DNA of 64,000 nt, taken from NCBI GenBank assembly GCA_913064945.1, contig CAJYAN010000010.1:62001-126000 (forward strand). The letters are read 5' to 3'. Source of the stretch: an uncultured Gammaproteobacteria bacterium (GTDB lineage Bacteria > Pseudomonadota > Gammaproteobacteria > UBA6429 > Thiohalophilaceae). Made by a program: the position numbers and the translations under genes. This document shows, in pieces, positions 9,680-19,409 of the stretch (position 1 is the first letter of the stretch; each line of letters opens with the position of its first letter). The notes below the pieces were generated by a model, which saw nothing but the letters and a program-made list of their open reading frames with translations, was not told the origin of the DNA and did not search any database.

Positions 9680-9962
9680 AATGACATACCTTTCTGGTTG
9701 ATTGGCATTCGTGGTGTAAGGTTGTATTCAGAGTCGTGATCTATGGTTATATTCTCTTTTATTTCACTAGTATAGATGCATCTGTTGTTATGAAGTATGA
9801 CAATTAGGCTTTAAGTAATTATTTCAAAATACATTTATAAATATAGTCTTGAACAAGTGGAATCTTGAGAGTGCATCTGCCATTATTTCGTGTGAATAAA
9901 ATAATATGCTCTTTTATACCTAAATAAGTCCCACTACCCACGATAACAAAAACAGGACCTAC

Positions 9963-12827
9963 ATGGAAAATTCTCTTGGGGGAATTAAAAAGCAACTCAC
10001 CCTGACCGTTGCCATGAGTGTCGCATGGGCACCGGTTGCCTCGTACCTGGTAGCCGAATTTTTTGGTATGGTGGACAGCCGGGCCCTCATGGAAAATCCG
10101 ATATTTATTGTACTTGCCCTGACCTATCTTATTATTGTGGGGGCTATCGGAGTCTATTTTTATCGTTTTCTCGACCCGGTACTTGACTGGATAGGTCAAC
10201 ATCCTGACGGCGGGGTGTTGCCCGATACGATTGATGATCAATTACGGAGTTTTACCAGCACCTACTGGCTATGTTTTCTCTTTGCTGTAATTACGATACC
10301 GACGGTCCAGCACTGGTCAATGTTATCGATAGGTGGTAACGAGGCGGCGCTTAGTTTAGTACAGGTGATGCTGTTACATCTGGTTATGGCGACGATAGTT
10401 GGCATGCCAGGCTACTTACATTCTTTACGATTGCTTGGCGGGCTTGCGAAATACACAGGAGTGAAGGACGTCCACATCAGTATGCAAACCAAGATGTTAC
10501 TGGTGGGTGCCTATGTACCACTTCTGACGACCACAGTGTTGTTGAAATATTACTGGTGGAAAACGAGCTTTTTAAGTGGAGAAATTCTTTTGGCGTGGGG
10601 CCTGTTGGGAATGTCCGCGGTGGTGATAACAACGATTGCGATCCGTAGCCTGAACCAGTCACTACAGCCAGTGAAAGAACTGATCAATATTGATAGTCAA
10701 CGGGATCATGAAGAGCTTATTGCGCAACTGCAACCGAGATCCAGTGATGAAATGGGCTACCTGGTCTATATGCTTAAGCGGCTGTTTCAGAAACTCGGTG
10801 ACCAACAAAACCATGTTCACGCGATTATTGACCAGTCTGCAGAAGGCATCATTACAGTTAATGACGCATTTTTGATAGAAACATTTAATCCTGCGGCAGG
10901 TGAACTGTTTGGTTATGGTGCCGAGCAGATCCGTGGACAGCCATTGAGCCGCCTGATACCCAATCTTCTCTGGGATGGTGTGAAGGAGGGTCATCTGCAA
11001 AAGGACGTTCTCGGCAGACATAGCGATGGCCGCACTATTATATTATCACTTAGAATTAATCCTATGGAGTCTGAGGGTAAGCAATTTTATGCCTGCTTAA
11101 TTGCTGACATTAGTAAACGTAAAGCGGCGGAGCATAAGCTTTCCGAGGCTGAGGCGCGTTATCGTAACCTGGTTGAAACGGCACACGACCTGGTCTGGAG
11201 CATGGATACCACAGGTCGGTGGACCTACCTGAATAACGCGGCGCAAGGCATTTACGGCTACGAACCAAAGGAGATGCAGGGCAGGCACTTTGCTGAATTC
11301 CAGGCAGTAGAATCAAAGCAGCGTGATGAGATTGCCCTGCAGCAGATACTGGCTGGCGAGGAATTACTCTTATATGAAACGGTACACAAAGATAAAGAAG
11401 GACGTCAACGTCACATAAGTTTTAACGCCAGACCACTCTACGATGCCTTTGGTAACATTACCCAGATTAGCGGGACCGCCCGCGATATAACCGACCAGAA
11501 AGTGTTTGAACACGAACTGACCTATCAGGCACAACACGATAGTTTAACGGGGCTGTATAATCGTAGTTACTTTCAACAGGAGCTGGAGCGCCTGGTCTCG
11601 CGAGTGGCGCGGAGTGCCTCTGAGTGTGCCTTACTCTATCTCGACCTGGACCAGTTTAAGTACGTTAACGACACGATCGGTCATGCAGCAGGTGACCGAC
11701 TATTACGTGAATGTACCCAAATGCTTAAGGTCAATTTACGCGAAGGCGATTTGCTGGCACGTTTTGGCGGCGATGAATTTACCGTGCTACTTTATAATGT
11801 TGATCACAGTGCTGCAGAAAGAGTCGCAGATAATATTCGTCAGCTCTTCGAAAGCTACCGTTTTTACGACAGCGGACAGGCGTTTAACGTTACCTGTAGT
11901 CTGGGTGCGACACTTATTAATGCCGATACGAATAGTGCTGATGATGCACTCGCCCAGGCCGACCTGGCCTGTCATGTGGCAAAAAATCTTGGTCGCAACA
12001 AGGTACATATTTATGACCCGGAAGACCGTCAAAAGGATGGCATGGCGGAGGACATGGGATGGGCGACAAGGGTGCGCGATGCCATTGATAAGGATTTATT
12101 CAGTCTCTGGTTTCAACCGATTTATGCGATTGCCGATGGCAAGGTTTATGATTACGAAGTGTTATTACGTATGAATACCGACGATGGTGGGTTTATTATG
12201 CCGGGCGGATTTATGCCGGCCGCCGAGCGCTTTGGTCTGGCAAACAATGTCGACCGCTGGACTGTCGTTCACGCCATCGAGCACCTGGCACTGCTACATG
12301 AAAATAAACACTTTGTACGGTTTTCCATTAATCTATCCGGCCGTGCCTTTGAGGACAAGCAGTTGTTGCCGATGATTAGTAGTATCCTGGATAACAGCCA
12401 GCTGGATCCGGCAGCGCTAACGTTTGAAATTACAGAAACTGCAGCCATTGCCAATATGCGGGCAGCGATAAACTTTATAGGCAAGCTAAAGGAGATTGGT
12501 TGTCAGTTTGCGTTAGATGATTTTGGGACAGGTTTTTGTTCATTTACATACCTGAAACATTTGCCCGTCGACAAGCTGAAGATTGACGGTTCCTTTGTGC
12601 AAAGCATGGCGAATACCCATGTGGATCAGGCGATGGTGCAATCTATGAATCAGATTGCTCATGCCCTTGGTAAACAGACCATTGCCGAGTGCGTCGAGAA
12701 TGAAGCGACATTGGCGATTCTGCGTGATTTTGGAGTCGATTATGCGCAGGGCCACTATCTAGGTAGGCCGAATGCCAAAATTTCCAATCCGCAGGTTGAT
12801 ATATTTGCTCAGCAGCAGATAAGCTAA
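9963..12827 (+). CDS. Membrane-bound PAS-PAS-GGDEF-EAL c-di-GMP enzyme
   Basis: A 954-residue sensory protein. About six hydrophobic segments occupy residues 10-230, followed by a HAMP-like stretch (SLNQSLQPVKELINI), PAS domains near residues 285-390 and 399-510, a GGDEF domain and an EAL domain. GGDEF is intact (RFGGDEF, about residue 600) and the inhibitory I-site RxxD is present as REGD five residues earlier, so cyclase activity with product inhibition is plausible. The EAL domain has the variant EVL in YEVLLRM (about 730) and DDFGTGF (about 851), compatible with phosphodiesterase activity. Which activity dominates cannot be told. The ATG at 9963 follows AGGACCT. Confidence 0.92.
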   Translation: MENSLGGIKKQLTLTVAMSVAWAPVASYLVAEFFGMVDSRALMENPIFIVLALTYLIIVGAIGVYFYRFLDPVLDWIGQHPDGGVLPDTIDDQLRSFTSTYWLCFLFAVITIPTVQHWSMLSIGGNEAALSLVQVMLLHLVMATIVGMPGYLHSLRLLGGLAKYTGVKDVHISMQTKMLLVGAYVPLLTTTVLLKYYWWKTSFLSGEILLAWGLLGMSAVVITTIAIRSLNQSLQPVKELINIDSQRDHEELIAQLQPRSSDEMGYLVYMLKRLFQKLGDQQNHVHAIIDQSAEGIITVNDAFLIETFNPAAGELFGYGAEQIRGQPLSRLIPNLLWDGVKEGHLQKDVLGRHSDGRTIILSLRINPMESEGKQFYACLIADISKRKAAEHKLSEAEARYRNLVETAHDLVWSMDTTGRWTYLNNAAQGIYGYEPKEMQGRHFAEFQAVESKQRDEIALQQILAGEELLLYETVHKDKEGRQRHISFNARPLYDAFGNITQISGTARDITDQKVFEHELTYQAQHDSLTGLYNRSYFQQELERLVSRVARSASECALLYLDLDQFKYVNDTIGHAAGDRLLRECTQMLKVNLREGDLLARFGGDEFTVLLYNVDHSAAERVADNIRQLFESYRFYDSGQAFNVTCSLGATLINADTNSADDALAQADLACHVAKNLGRNKVHIYDPEDRQKDGMAEDMGWATRVRDAIDKDLFSLWFQPIYAIADGKVYDYEVLLRMNTDDGGFIMPGGFMPAAERFGLANNVDRWTVVHAIEHLALLHENKHFVRFSINLSGRAFEDKQLLPMISSILDNSQLDPAALTFEITETAAIANMRAAINFIGKLKEIGCQFALDDFGTGFCSFTYLKHLPVDKLKIDGSFVQSMANTHVDQAMVQSMNQIAHALGKQTIAECVENEATLAILRDFGVDYAQGHYLGRPNAKISNPQVDIFAQQQIS

Positions 12828-12853
12828 GTCGTGTCTTGCCGGAGTCGTGAAGG

Positions 12854-15025
12854 CTAGTAGCGGAGATTGGCGTATTCAAGCACCAGCCATTTACTACCCG
12901 CGGTGCTAAAGTTGACCTGGACTCGCGCATGACGACCTTCCCCTTCATAATTCATGACGATACCATCACCAAATTTGTCATGCATAACGGCCTGGCCAAG
13001 TTGCAGGGGGGCAGACTTGTGCGTGGCGAAGGGGTGGTCAGAAAACTCATTATCCAGAGTACAAGCCGCATTGACCTGACCTTGGAGGCGGACGAACTCA
13101 CAGTACTTCTCGGGGATTTCACCTATAAATCGTGAAGGTCTTGGGTAATGGTCTTCACCATAGAGACGACGGCGTTCGGCAAAGCTGAGTGTCAGTAGCT
13201 GACGCGCACGCGTCATGCCAACATAGCAAAGACGTCGTTCCTCTTCGAGTCGGCCTGGCTCATCAAGCGAGAATTTATGTGGAAACAGGCCCTCTTCCAC
13301 CCCGCAAATAAACACCTGTTCAAACTCAAGGCCCTTGGCCGAATGCAGTGTCATCAGCTGCACACAGTCTTCCCATTCACCAGCCTGACGCTCACCGGCC
13401 TCGAGTGAGGCATGTGCAAGGAAGGCGGAAAGCGGCTCAAGCCCATCTTCAATAATATCGGCCTCAACAAAATTACGCCCCGCCGAGACCAGCTCCTCAA
13501 GGTTTTCAATTCGGGCGCGACCCTTTTCGCCCTTTTCTTTTTCATAGTGGCCAATTAGACCACTATGCTGGACGGTCTGCTCGATCATTTCATTCAATTC
13601 AAGACCCTGCAGAGAGGCGGCAAGTTCATCAACCATATCAGCAAAAGTTTGTAACGCGAGTAAGGCACGACTGGGAAGCAGTTTGTGTTCGATTAGATAA
13701 TAGAGTGCCTGCCAAAGTGAGGTACTATTTTCGCGCGCCGTTTCGCGCAAGGTGGCAACGGTACGGGCGCCAATACCGCGAGTCGGGACATTCAGTATTC
13801 GTTCCAGGGCGGCATCGTCATGGCGATTGCTGGTCATACGGAGGTAGGCCAGGGCATCTTTAATTTCCTGGCGCTCGAAGAAACGTAGGCCACCATAGAC
13901 CCGGTATGGCATATTGCGCTGTAGTAGCGCCTCTTCCAGTACGCGGGACTGGGCATTGGACCGGTATAACAGGGCACACTCCTTGCGTAGACCACCCTGC
14001 TCTACCCAATGGGCTATGTGCTCGACAATAAAATTGGCCTCATCCATTTCATTAAAGGCCGAATAGACCTGTATCGGTTCACCGTCCTTGCCATCGGTCC
14101 ACAGGTTTTTACCGAGGCGATCGGTGTTATGTGAAATCAGGGCATTTGCAGCGGCGAGTATGGTACCGGTGGAACGGTAATTCTGTTCCAGGCGACAGGT
14201 AAGCACGTCGGTATAGTCTTTGCTGAATTGATGAATATTCTCAACGCGTGCACCGCGCCAGCCGTAGATTGACTGGTCATCATCACCAACAGCGAAGAGC
14301 TTCCCCGTTTCACCTGCTAACAACTTTAGCCAGGCATATTGAATGGTATTGGTATCCTGAAATTCGTCAACCAGAATATGTGCAAAACGCTGGCGATAGG
14401 ATTGCAGCACATCAGGGCGTTTTAACCAGAGCTCATGGGCGCGTAATAATAGTTCGGCAAAATCCACTAAGCCTGAGCGATGACACATTGCCTCATAGGC
14501 ATGATAAATCTCGACCATATGACGCAGATGATAGTCGCCGTCGCGTTCGAGATGGGAAGCACGCAAACCTTCATCTTTACGACTGTTAATAAACCATTGA
14601 GATTCCTTGGCAGGAAACTGGGCCTCGTCCAGCCCCATATCACGAATAATTCGTTTCAGGGCGCGATGCTGGTCATCACTGTCGATGATTTGAAAGGCCT
14701 GTGGTAGTTCAGCCTCTTTCCAGTGGGCGCGTAACAGGCGGTGAGCGATGCCATGAAAGGTACCGACCCAGAGACCACTAGCGGGAGTACCAAGCAGATG
14801 TTCAATACGGCCGCGCATTTCGCCAGCGGCCTTGTTGGTGAAGGTCACCGCCAGAATGCTATAAGGTGACTGACCTTCCGCCTGCAATAACCAGGCAATA
14901 CGATGTACCAGCACACGGGTCTTACCGCTACCGGCACCAGCGAGAATCAGGGCATTTTGTACCGGTGAGCAGACAGCCTGACGCTGGGCATCGTTGAGTG
15001 GATCGAGTATCGCTGAAACATCCAT
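12854..15025 (-). CDS. uvrD: DNA helicase II UvrD
   Basis: A superfamily 1A helicase of about 723 residues acting in mismatch and nucleotide excision repair. Visible motifs are Q-motif LNDAQRQAV, Walker A AGAGSGKT, motif II VDEFQDTN, DDDQSIYGWRGA, LEQNYRST, LMTLHSAKGLEF and YVGMTRAR. The C-terminal tail ends in a Tudor-like element (GQAVMHDKFGDGIV...). The start is the ATG at 15025 or the GTG immediately before it at 15028. It is convergent with the PAS-GGDEF-EAL gene (26-base gap) and divergent from the Hpt/REC/GGDEF gene. Confidence 0.96.
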   Translation of the reverse strand: MDVSAILDPLNDAQRQAVCSPVQNALILAGAGSGKTRVLVHRIAWLLQAEGQSPYSILAVTFTNKAAGEMRGRIEHLLGTPASGLWVGTFHGIAHRLLRAHWKEAELPQAFQIIDSDDQHRALKRIIRDMGLDEAQFPAKESQWFINSRKDEGLRASHLERDGDYHLRHMVEIYHAYEAMCHRSGLVDFAELLLRAHELWLKRPDVLQSYRQRFAHILVDEFQDTNTIQYAWLKLLAGETGKLFAVGDDDQSIYGWRGARVENIHQFSKDYTDVLTCRLEQNYRSTGTILAAANALISHNTDRLGKNLWTDGKDGEPIQVYSAFNEMDEANFIVEHIAHWVEQGGLRKECALLYRSNAQSRVLEEALLQRNMPYRVYGGLRFFERQEIKDALAYLRMTSNRHDDAALERILNVPTRGIGARTVATLRETARENSTSLWQALYYLIEHKLLPSRALLALQTFADMVDELAASLQGLELNEMIEQTVQHSGLIGHYEKEKGEKGRARIENLEELVSAGRNFVEADIIEDGLEPLSAFLAHASLEAGERQAGEWEDCVQLMTLHSAKGLEFEQVFICGVEEGLFPHKFSLDEPGRLEEERRLCYVGMTRARQLLTLSFAERRRLYGEDHYPRPSRFIGEIPEKYCEFVRLQGQVNAACTLDNEFSDHPFATHKSAPLQLGQAVMHDKFGDGIVMNYEGEGRHARVQVNFSTAGSKWLVLEYANLRY

Positions 15026-15181
15026 CACATTATTTTACCAGAAAGCGTTAGCAGTGTTGGCAATAGTATTGGTAATTTAGGGTTATTAGCTGGCCGGTTG
15101 TAACAAAAATTTACCAAATTGATGCATTTGAGAGGGCGAGATCATCTATAGTTTTAATTGTCCCCCGTTTTGGCGAGTATT

Positions 15182-16846
15182 ATGACTGAAATTAAAAAAA
15201 CAACTGAAGAAAAAATTACCGAATTACGTAATCACTATACACAGAGTCTGGCAGAGCGGTTTACTGAATTGAATCAGGCGTATATGGCGATGATCGACTC
15301 GAATTGTGCCGAAGAAAATATCAGAGATCTGGAGTCGATTAGTCATACCTTTTGTGGTAGTGCGGGGACATTTGGGTTTGGTGATATTGCCGGTCTATGT
15401 CGGCGTATCGAAGGCTTGTGTCATAAGCTGCTGAAGGGTAGTACGAATCTAAAAACTATGAATGAGATATCTACTACACTGGGTCAGCTGGAAGATGCCA
15501 TATTGAGGCCCAGATTAATTGATGAGACACAGCTAATGGAAATATCTGAACCGAACGATGTGAAATGTACCTCCAGACTGATCTATTTTCTGGACGATGA
15601 TAGCAACATTGTCAGATTGCTGAAAAACAAAATTGAAACGTATGGCTATGAAGTCAGGACTTTTCAATTGCTGGATCAATTTCTACTGGCAATAGAACAG
15701 GAGCTTCCAGAGGTAATTATAATTGATATCGCGTTGAATGAAGATGCCAGCGTAGCAGCCCTAAGAGATTGTTATGATCGTTTGCCGATTCATATTCCTT
15801 CTATTGTTATTTCTGAAGAACATAGTTTCGATGTTCGTCTGAAGGCCGTCAAAGCAGGAGCCGATGCCTTCCTTGCCAAACCTCTGGATATCAGTGATGT
15901 TGTCGACACACTGGACATGCTTGTGGGAGATAAAAATACCGAGCCGTACAAAATTCTGATCGTTGATGATGTCAAATCGATGCTGGATTATTATCGAATT
16001 ATTCTTGAGCGTGCTGGCATGGAGTGCGCCACACTATCAGACCCCGCTGTGATTATGCAAACACTGATAGAGTTCGATCCGGAATTGATCCTGATGGATT
16101 TACACATGCCTCAGTGTCGTGGAGATGAGCTGGCTAAGTTGATCCACCAGGAGAAAAAATACGCCGGGTTGCCGATTATTTATTTATCTGCAGAAGCAGA
16201 TATGAAAGAGCAGCTGGCGGCACTGCAAATGGCAGGCGATGGTTTCCTGACCAAGCCTATCCGGCCTAGCCATCTTGTCAGCGCAATTTCAGTGCGTGCA
16301 AAACGATATCGTCGTATAAAAAGCTTTATGCATAATGATGGCCTGACTGGTTTATTGAATCATAGTAGTTTAAAGCGAGCACTGGAAAGAGAGTGTGCCC
16401 GATCATCTAGAAGTAAAGAGGCATTTTGTTTCGCCATGCTCGACATTGACCATTTTAAGAGTATTAATGACCGCTATGGGCATGCCGCTGGTGATATGGT
16501 ATTGAAGAATCTTGCCTGGCTTTTGAAGCAACGTATGCGGATCAGTGATGTTGTGGGTCGTTATGGCGGAGAGGAATTTGGCATCATAATGCCAAATACC
16601 TCACTGCAAAATGGCTGGAAAAAAGTCAATGAATTGTTACAGGTCGTGAAGGAAATCGATATAAAGCTGAATAACGATATGATACATATTACGTTTAGTG
16701 GTGGTGTCGCAGCTTATCCAAATTTTCAAAACGCCGACGATTTATGTGAGGCGGCAGACAAGTTGCTTTACGAGGCAAAAAGCTCGGGTCGTAATAAGGT
16801 TCTGATTGATGCTACTCAACAGTCAGATAGCGAGCCGAGCAATTAG
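15182..16846 (+). CDS. Hpt-REC-REC-GGDEF diguanylate cyclase/phosphorelay protein
   Basis: A soluble protein of 554 residues from the ATG at 15182 (a TTG eight codons earlier is less likely). An N-terminal Hpt domain has the phospho-His motif HTFCGSAGTFG at about residue 55. Two receiver domains follow: LIYFLDDDSN with a candidate Asp in IIIDIALNED (about 181) and ILIVDDVKSM with LILMDLHMP (about 306) and KP. The GGDEF domain has the active GGEEF (about 462) and an I-site RISD five residues before it. It looks like the end of a phosphorelay that sets c-di-GMP level. No histidine kinase lies beside it. The gene overlaps the convergent flavoprotein gene by four bases. Confidence 0.93.
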   Translation: MTEIKKTTEEKITELRNHYTQSLAERFTELNQAYMAMIDSNCAEENIRDLESISHTFCGSAGTFGFGDIAGLCRRIEGLCHKLLKGSTNLKTMNEISTTLGQLEDAILRPRLIDETQLMEISEPNDVKCTSRLIYFLDDDSNIVRLLKNKIETYGYEVRTFQLLDQFLLAIEQELPEVIIIDIALNEDASVAALRDCYDRLPIHIPSIVISEEHSFDVRLKAVKAGADAFLAKPLDISDVVDTLDMLVGDKNTEPYKILIVDDVKSMLDYYRIILERAGMECATLSDPAVIMQTLIEFDPELILMDLHMPQCRGDELAKLIHQEKKYAGLPIIYLSAEADMKEQLAALQMAGDGFLTKPIRPSHLVSAISVRAKRYRRIKSFMHNDGLTGLLNHSSLKRALERECARSSRSKEAFCFAMLDIDHFKSINDRYGHAAGDMVLKNLAWLLKQRMRISDVVGRYGGEEFGIIMPNTSLQNGWKKVNELLQVVKEIDIKLNNDMIHITFSGGVAAYPNFQNADDLCEAADKLLYEAKSSGRNKVLIDATQQSDSEPSN

Positions 16847-17994
16847 GTTAACACTGGTGGCAGGAGTTTACTGAGGCGCTGTTTTTCACTGACACGGCGA
16901 CCCGTTAGGGCAAAGCCCAGCAGCCGCTCATCCTCTGCGTAAAAACAGGCCATGATGCCATCGGTGTTACTATCGATACGCCACTCGCCGACTTGTTCAC
17001 TGCTGGGTGGTGAAACCACGATTGGATGTATCGGTGTTTTGACGACAACCGGCATCGCTGGATAGTTGACAATGCTACGTTCACCATTAAGTGTCCTGGC
17101 CAGGGCGCGAGCTGAATTCATTAATGGCATGACATAGGGCAGGACCAGTCCTTCAACTTCGGCACAATCACCGAGTGCATAGATATGCGCCGCGCTGCTT
17201 TGCAGGAAGCGATCAACTCGGATACCACGATTGACCTGAATCCCGGCCTGCCGAGCCAATGCCGTATTCGGCTGTAATCCGACGGCGGATAACACTATAT
17301 CCGTGTGCAGCTGCACACCATTGTCCAGGTGCAGACGCAAGCGGTCCTCGTGGTGATGGACCGCACGGCAGGTCGTACCCAGTTGCCAGTCCACACCCTC
17401 AGCGGTCAGGGCCGACATAATGGCATTGCTGGCGGCAGTGGGTAATAAGCGGTCTAAAGGCTGGCTACTCGGTCCCACCAGGCTAACCTGATAGCCTGCC
17501 TGTAACAGGTCATTCGCAAATTCACAGCCGATCAGGCCTGGCCCCAGGATCGTGATATGGCGCTTATCCAGAATGGCCTGACGAAAACGGCTATACGAGG
17601 CAAGGTCATTGACGGTAAAAACATGATCTGCGGCGTCACCATCGACAGGGTGAATAATAGCACTGGCACCGAGCGCCAGCACCAGGTCTGAATACGTCAG
17701 GATCTGGCCATTATCCAGTGTGATACTGCTGTTGGCGGCATCAATTTGGGTAAGTACGGTATGGGTAAGAATGTGGGCATTCAAGTCAGCGGCCATTTTC
17801 TCCGCCGTGCCCATGGGTAGCTCTGCAGCTGTCTTTTGTTTGGCCAGGGCATTGGAAAGCATGGGTTTGGAATAGAAGGCACCGTCGTCCTGTGTCACCA
17901 TGGTCAATGGCGAATCCTTATCCAGTTTTCGCCACTCACGGGCCAGATTATAACCTGCCAGACCGGTACCGATAATAATGAGAGGATGAGCCAC
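16843..17994 (-). CDS. FAD/NAD(P)-dependent oxidoreductase, rubredoxin reductase-like
   Basis: A 383-residue flavoprotein with two dinucleotide folds: FAD-binding GTGLAG near the N-terminus, NAD(P)-binding GPGLIG about residues 145-150, and the second FAD motif YALGDCAEV near 270. The segment FYSKPMLSNALAKQKTA resembles rubredoxin-NAD reductases (RubB/AlkT/NorW group), which pass electrons from NAD(P)H to rubredoxin. No rubredoxin gene is adjacent, so the partner is unknown. The start is a GTG at 17994. The gene is divergent from the TlpA-fusion gene with a 58-base gap. Confidence 0.85.
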   Translation of the reverse strand: MAHPLIIIGTGLAGYNLAREWRKLDKDSPLTMVTQDDGAFYSKPMLSNALAKQKTAAELPMGTAEKMAADLNAHILTHTVLTQIDAANSSITLDNGQILTYSDLVLALGASAIIHPVDGDAADHVFTVNDLASYSRFRQAILDKRHITILGPGLIGCEFANDLLQAGYQVSLVGPSSQPLDRLLPTAASNAIMSALTAEGVDWQLGTTCRAVHHHEDRLRLHLDNGVQLHTDIVLSAVGLQPNTALARQAGIQVNRGIRVDRFLQSSAAHIYALGDCAEVEGLVLPYVMPLMNSARALARTLNGERSIVNYPAMPVVVKTPIHPIVVSPPSSEQVGEWRIDSNTDGIMACFYAEDERLLGFALTGRRVSEKQRLSKLLPPVLT

Positions 17995-18052
17995 TGTGCT
18001 TTTACCTGTGTTGAAATAGAGAAATAGCGGCTAATATTAGCAGTGTTTCCCA

Positions 18053-19342
18053 ATGATAAATATGCAAAAACATATGAACCCGAAGCTATTCATTCAGCTT
18101 GTCATCATGAATCTGCTGATGATAGGTGCGACGACGGCGCAGGCCGTGGCCCCATTGACGTTAACCGATGGTACGGAAATCAGTTTTGATATTCAGGTCG
18201 CCAGTGGCAACAAATTGCTTTTGTGGATCCCGTCAGAGGCTGGGCCTCAACCAGGTGACGCGACACTTGCCGCCCGTCTGGCAAAAAAAGGGATTGAAGT
18301 CTGGCGTCTGGATCCGGTCGAGGCGCGTTTTTTACCCGTGACACAAAGTAGCATGGATCGCATCCCGGCGGGGGATGTGGCGGCGGTAGTGGAATACGCC
18401 ATTACCAAAACGCAAAAGCAGATTTTTATCGCCGGCACCGGGCGGGCGGCAATCCCCATTCTGCGTGGCTTACAGCTATGGCAATACCAGCATGCCGATC
18501 AAAGTCGACTGGGTGGTGTTCTGTTGCTCAGTCCTAAATTTTTTGTGGAGACGCCCGATCCAGGAAAAGCGGGACGCCTGATGCCCATCGTAGAACACAC
18601 CAATTTGCCGCTCTACATTTTGCAACCCAAGCACTCTCCCTGGTACTGGAAGCTGTCGACCACTAAACAGGCGTTGGAACGTTCCGGTTCCAGTGTGATA
18701 TTGCAGACGGTGGATAAGGTACGCGACCGTTTCGATTTTAGGGCGGATGCAACGAAATATGAAAAGCAGCAAAGTAAGAAGTTAGCTACGTGGCTGGCCA
18801 ATGCCTGCCGTATGCTGGCGGCAGAGCCGAAACAAAACCGGCAAGCCGTTGTGCAAACCGCGACAAGACCGGAGGTCGTCACGAGTAAGAAAGACCATGT
18901 ACTACAGGCCTATGAGGGAAACCCTCTACCACCGTCACTGCGACTAAGGGATATGCAGGGAAAGCTGATTGACCTGAGGCACTATCGTGGCAAGGTAGTG
19001 TTAGTCAATTTCTGGGCCAGCTGGTGCCCGCCCTGTGTCCATGAAATGCCCTCCATGCAGCGCCTGCAGGACAAGTACCATAAAAAAGGCTTTGTCATTC
19101 TCGGCGTGAACATGGCGGATGATAAGCCGACCATCGCCCACTTTTTAAAGACCAAAGTAAACGTCAGGTTTCCAATTTTGTTAGATAGTGATGGTGCCGC
19201 ACTCAAACGTTGGCAGGTGTTCGCCTTTCCAACCAGTTATGTCATTGATAGAAAAGGTCTGATTCGTTATGCCCTGTTTGGTAGTCTGGAATGGGATAGC
19301 GCAGAGGCAATGACAAAAATTAATGGGCTGCTACAAGAATAA
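18053..19342 (+). CDS. Secreted fusion: degenerate hydrolase-like domain plus TlpA-type thioredoxin
   Basis: A 429-residue exported protein. An N-terminal signal (FIQLVIMNLLMIGATTAQA) precedes a domain of about 240 residues that resembles an alpha/beta hydrolase, but the nucleophile-elbow position reads AGTGRAA, without a serine. The C-terminal part (from about 297) is a thioredoxin fold of the TlpA/ResA type, with NFWASWCPPC (Cys about 325 and 328) and the cis-Pro in AFPTSY. The thioredoxin part probably reduces or exchanges disulfides in the periplasm; the first part may bind a ligand or partner. Start chosen at the ATG at 18053; later in-frame ATGs at 18062 and 18074 are possible. Confidence 0.82.
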   Translation: MINMQKHMNPKLFIQLVIMNLLMIGATTAQAVAPLTLTDGTEISFDIQVASGNKLLLWIPSEAGPQPGDATLAARLAKKGIEVWRLDPVEARFLPVTQSSMDRIPAGDVAAVVEYAITKTQKQIFIAGTGRAAIPILRGLQLWQYQHADQSRLGGVLLLSPKFFVETPDPGKAGRLMPIVEHTNLPLYILQPKHSPWYWKLSTTKQALERSGSSVILQTVDKVRDRFDFRADATKYEKQQSKKLATWLANACRMLAAEPKQNRQAVVQTATRPEVVTSKKDHVLQAYEGNPLPPSLRLRDMQGKLIDLRHYRGKVVLVNFWASWCPPCVHEMPSMQRLQDKYHKKGFVILGVNMADDKPTIAHFLKTKVNVRFPILLDSDGAALKRWQVFAFPTSYVIDRKGLIRYALFGSLEWDSAEAMTKINGLLQE

Positions 19343-19409
19343 AAATTCTACTCATGTAGTACTTGTATAGTGAGACAGCGACAAACCTGGCCGAATCTTC
19401 TCACCGCCT

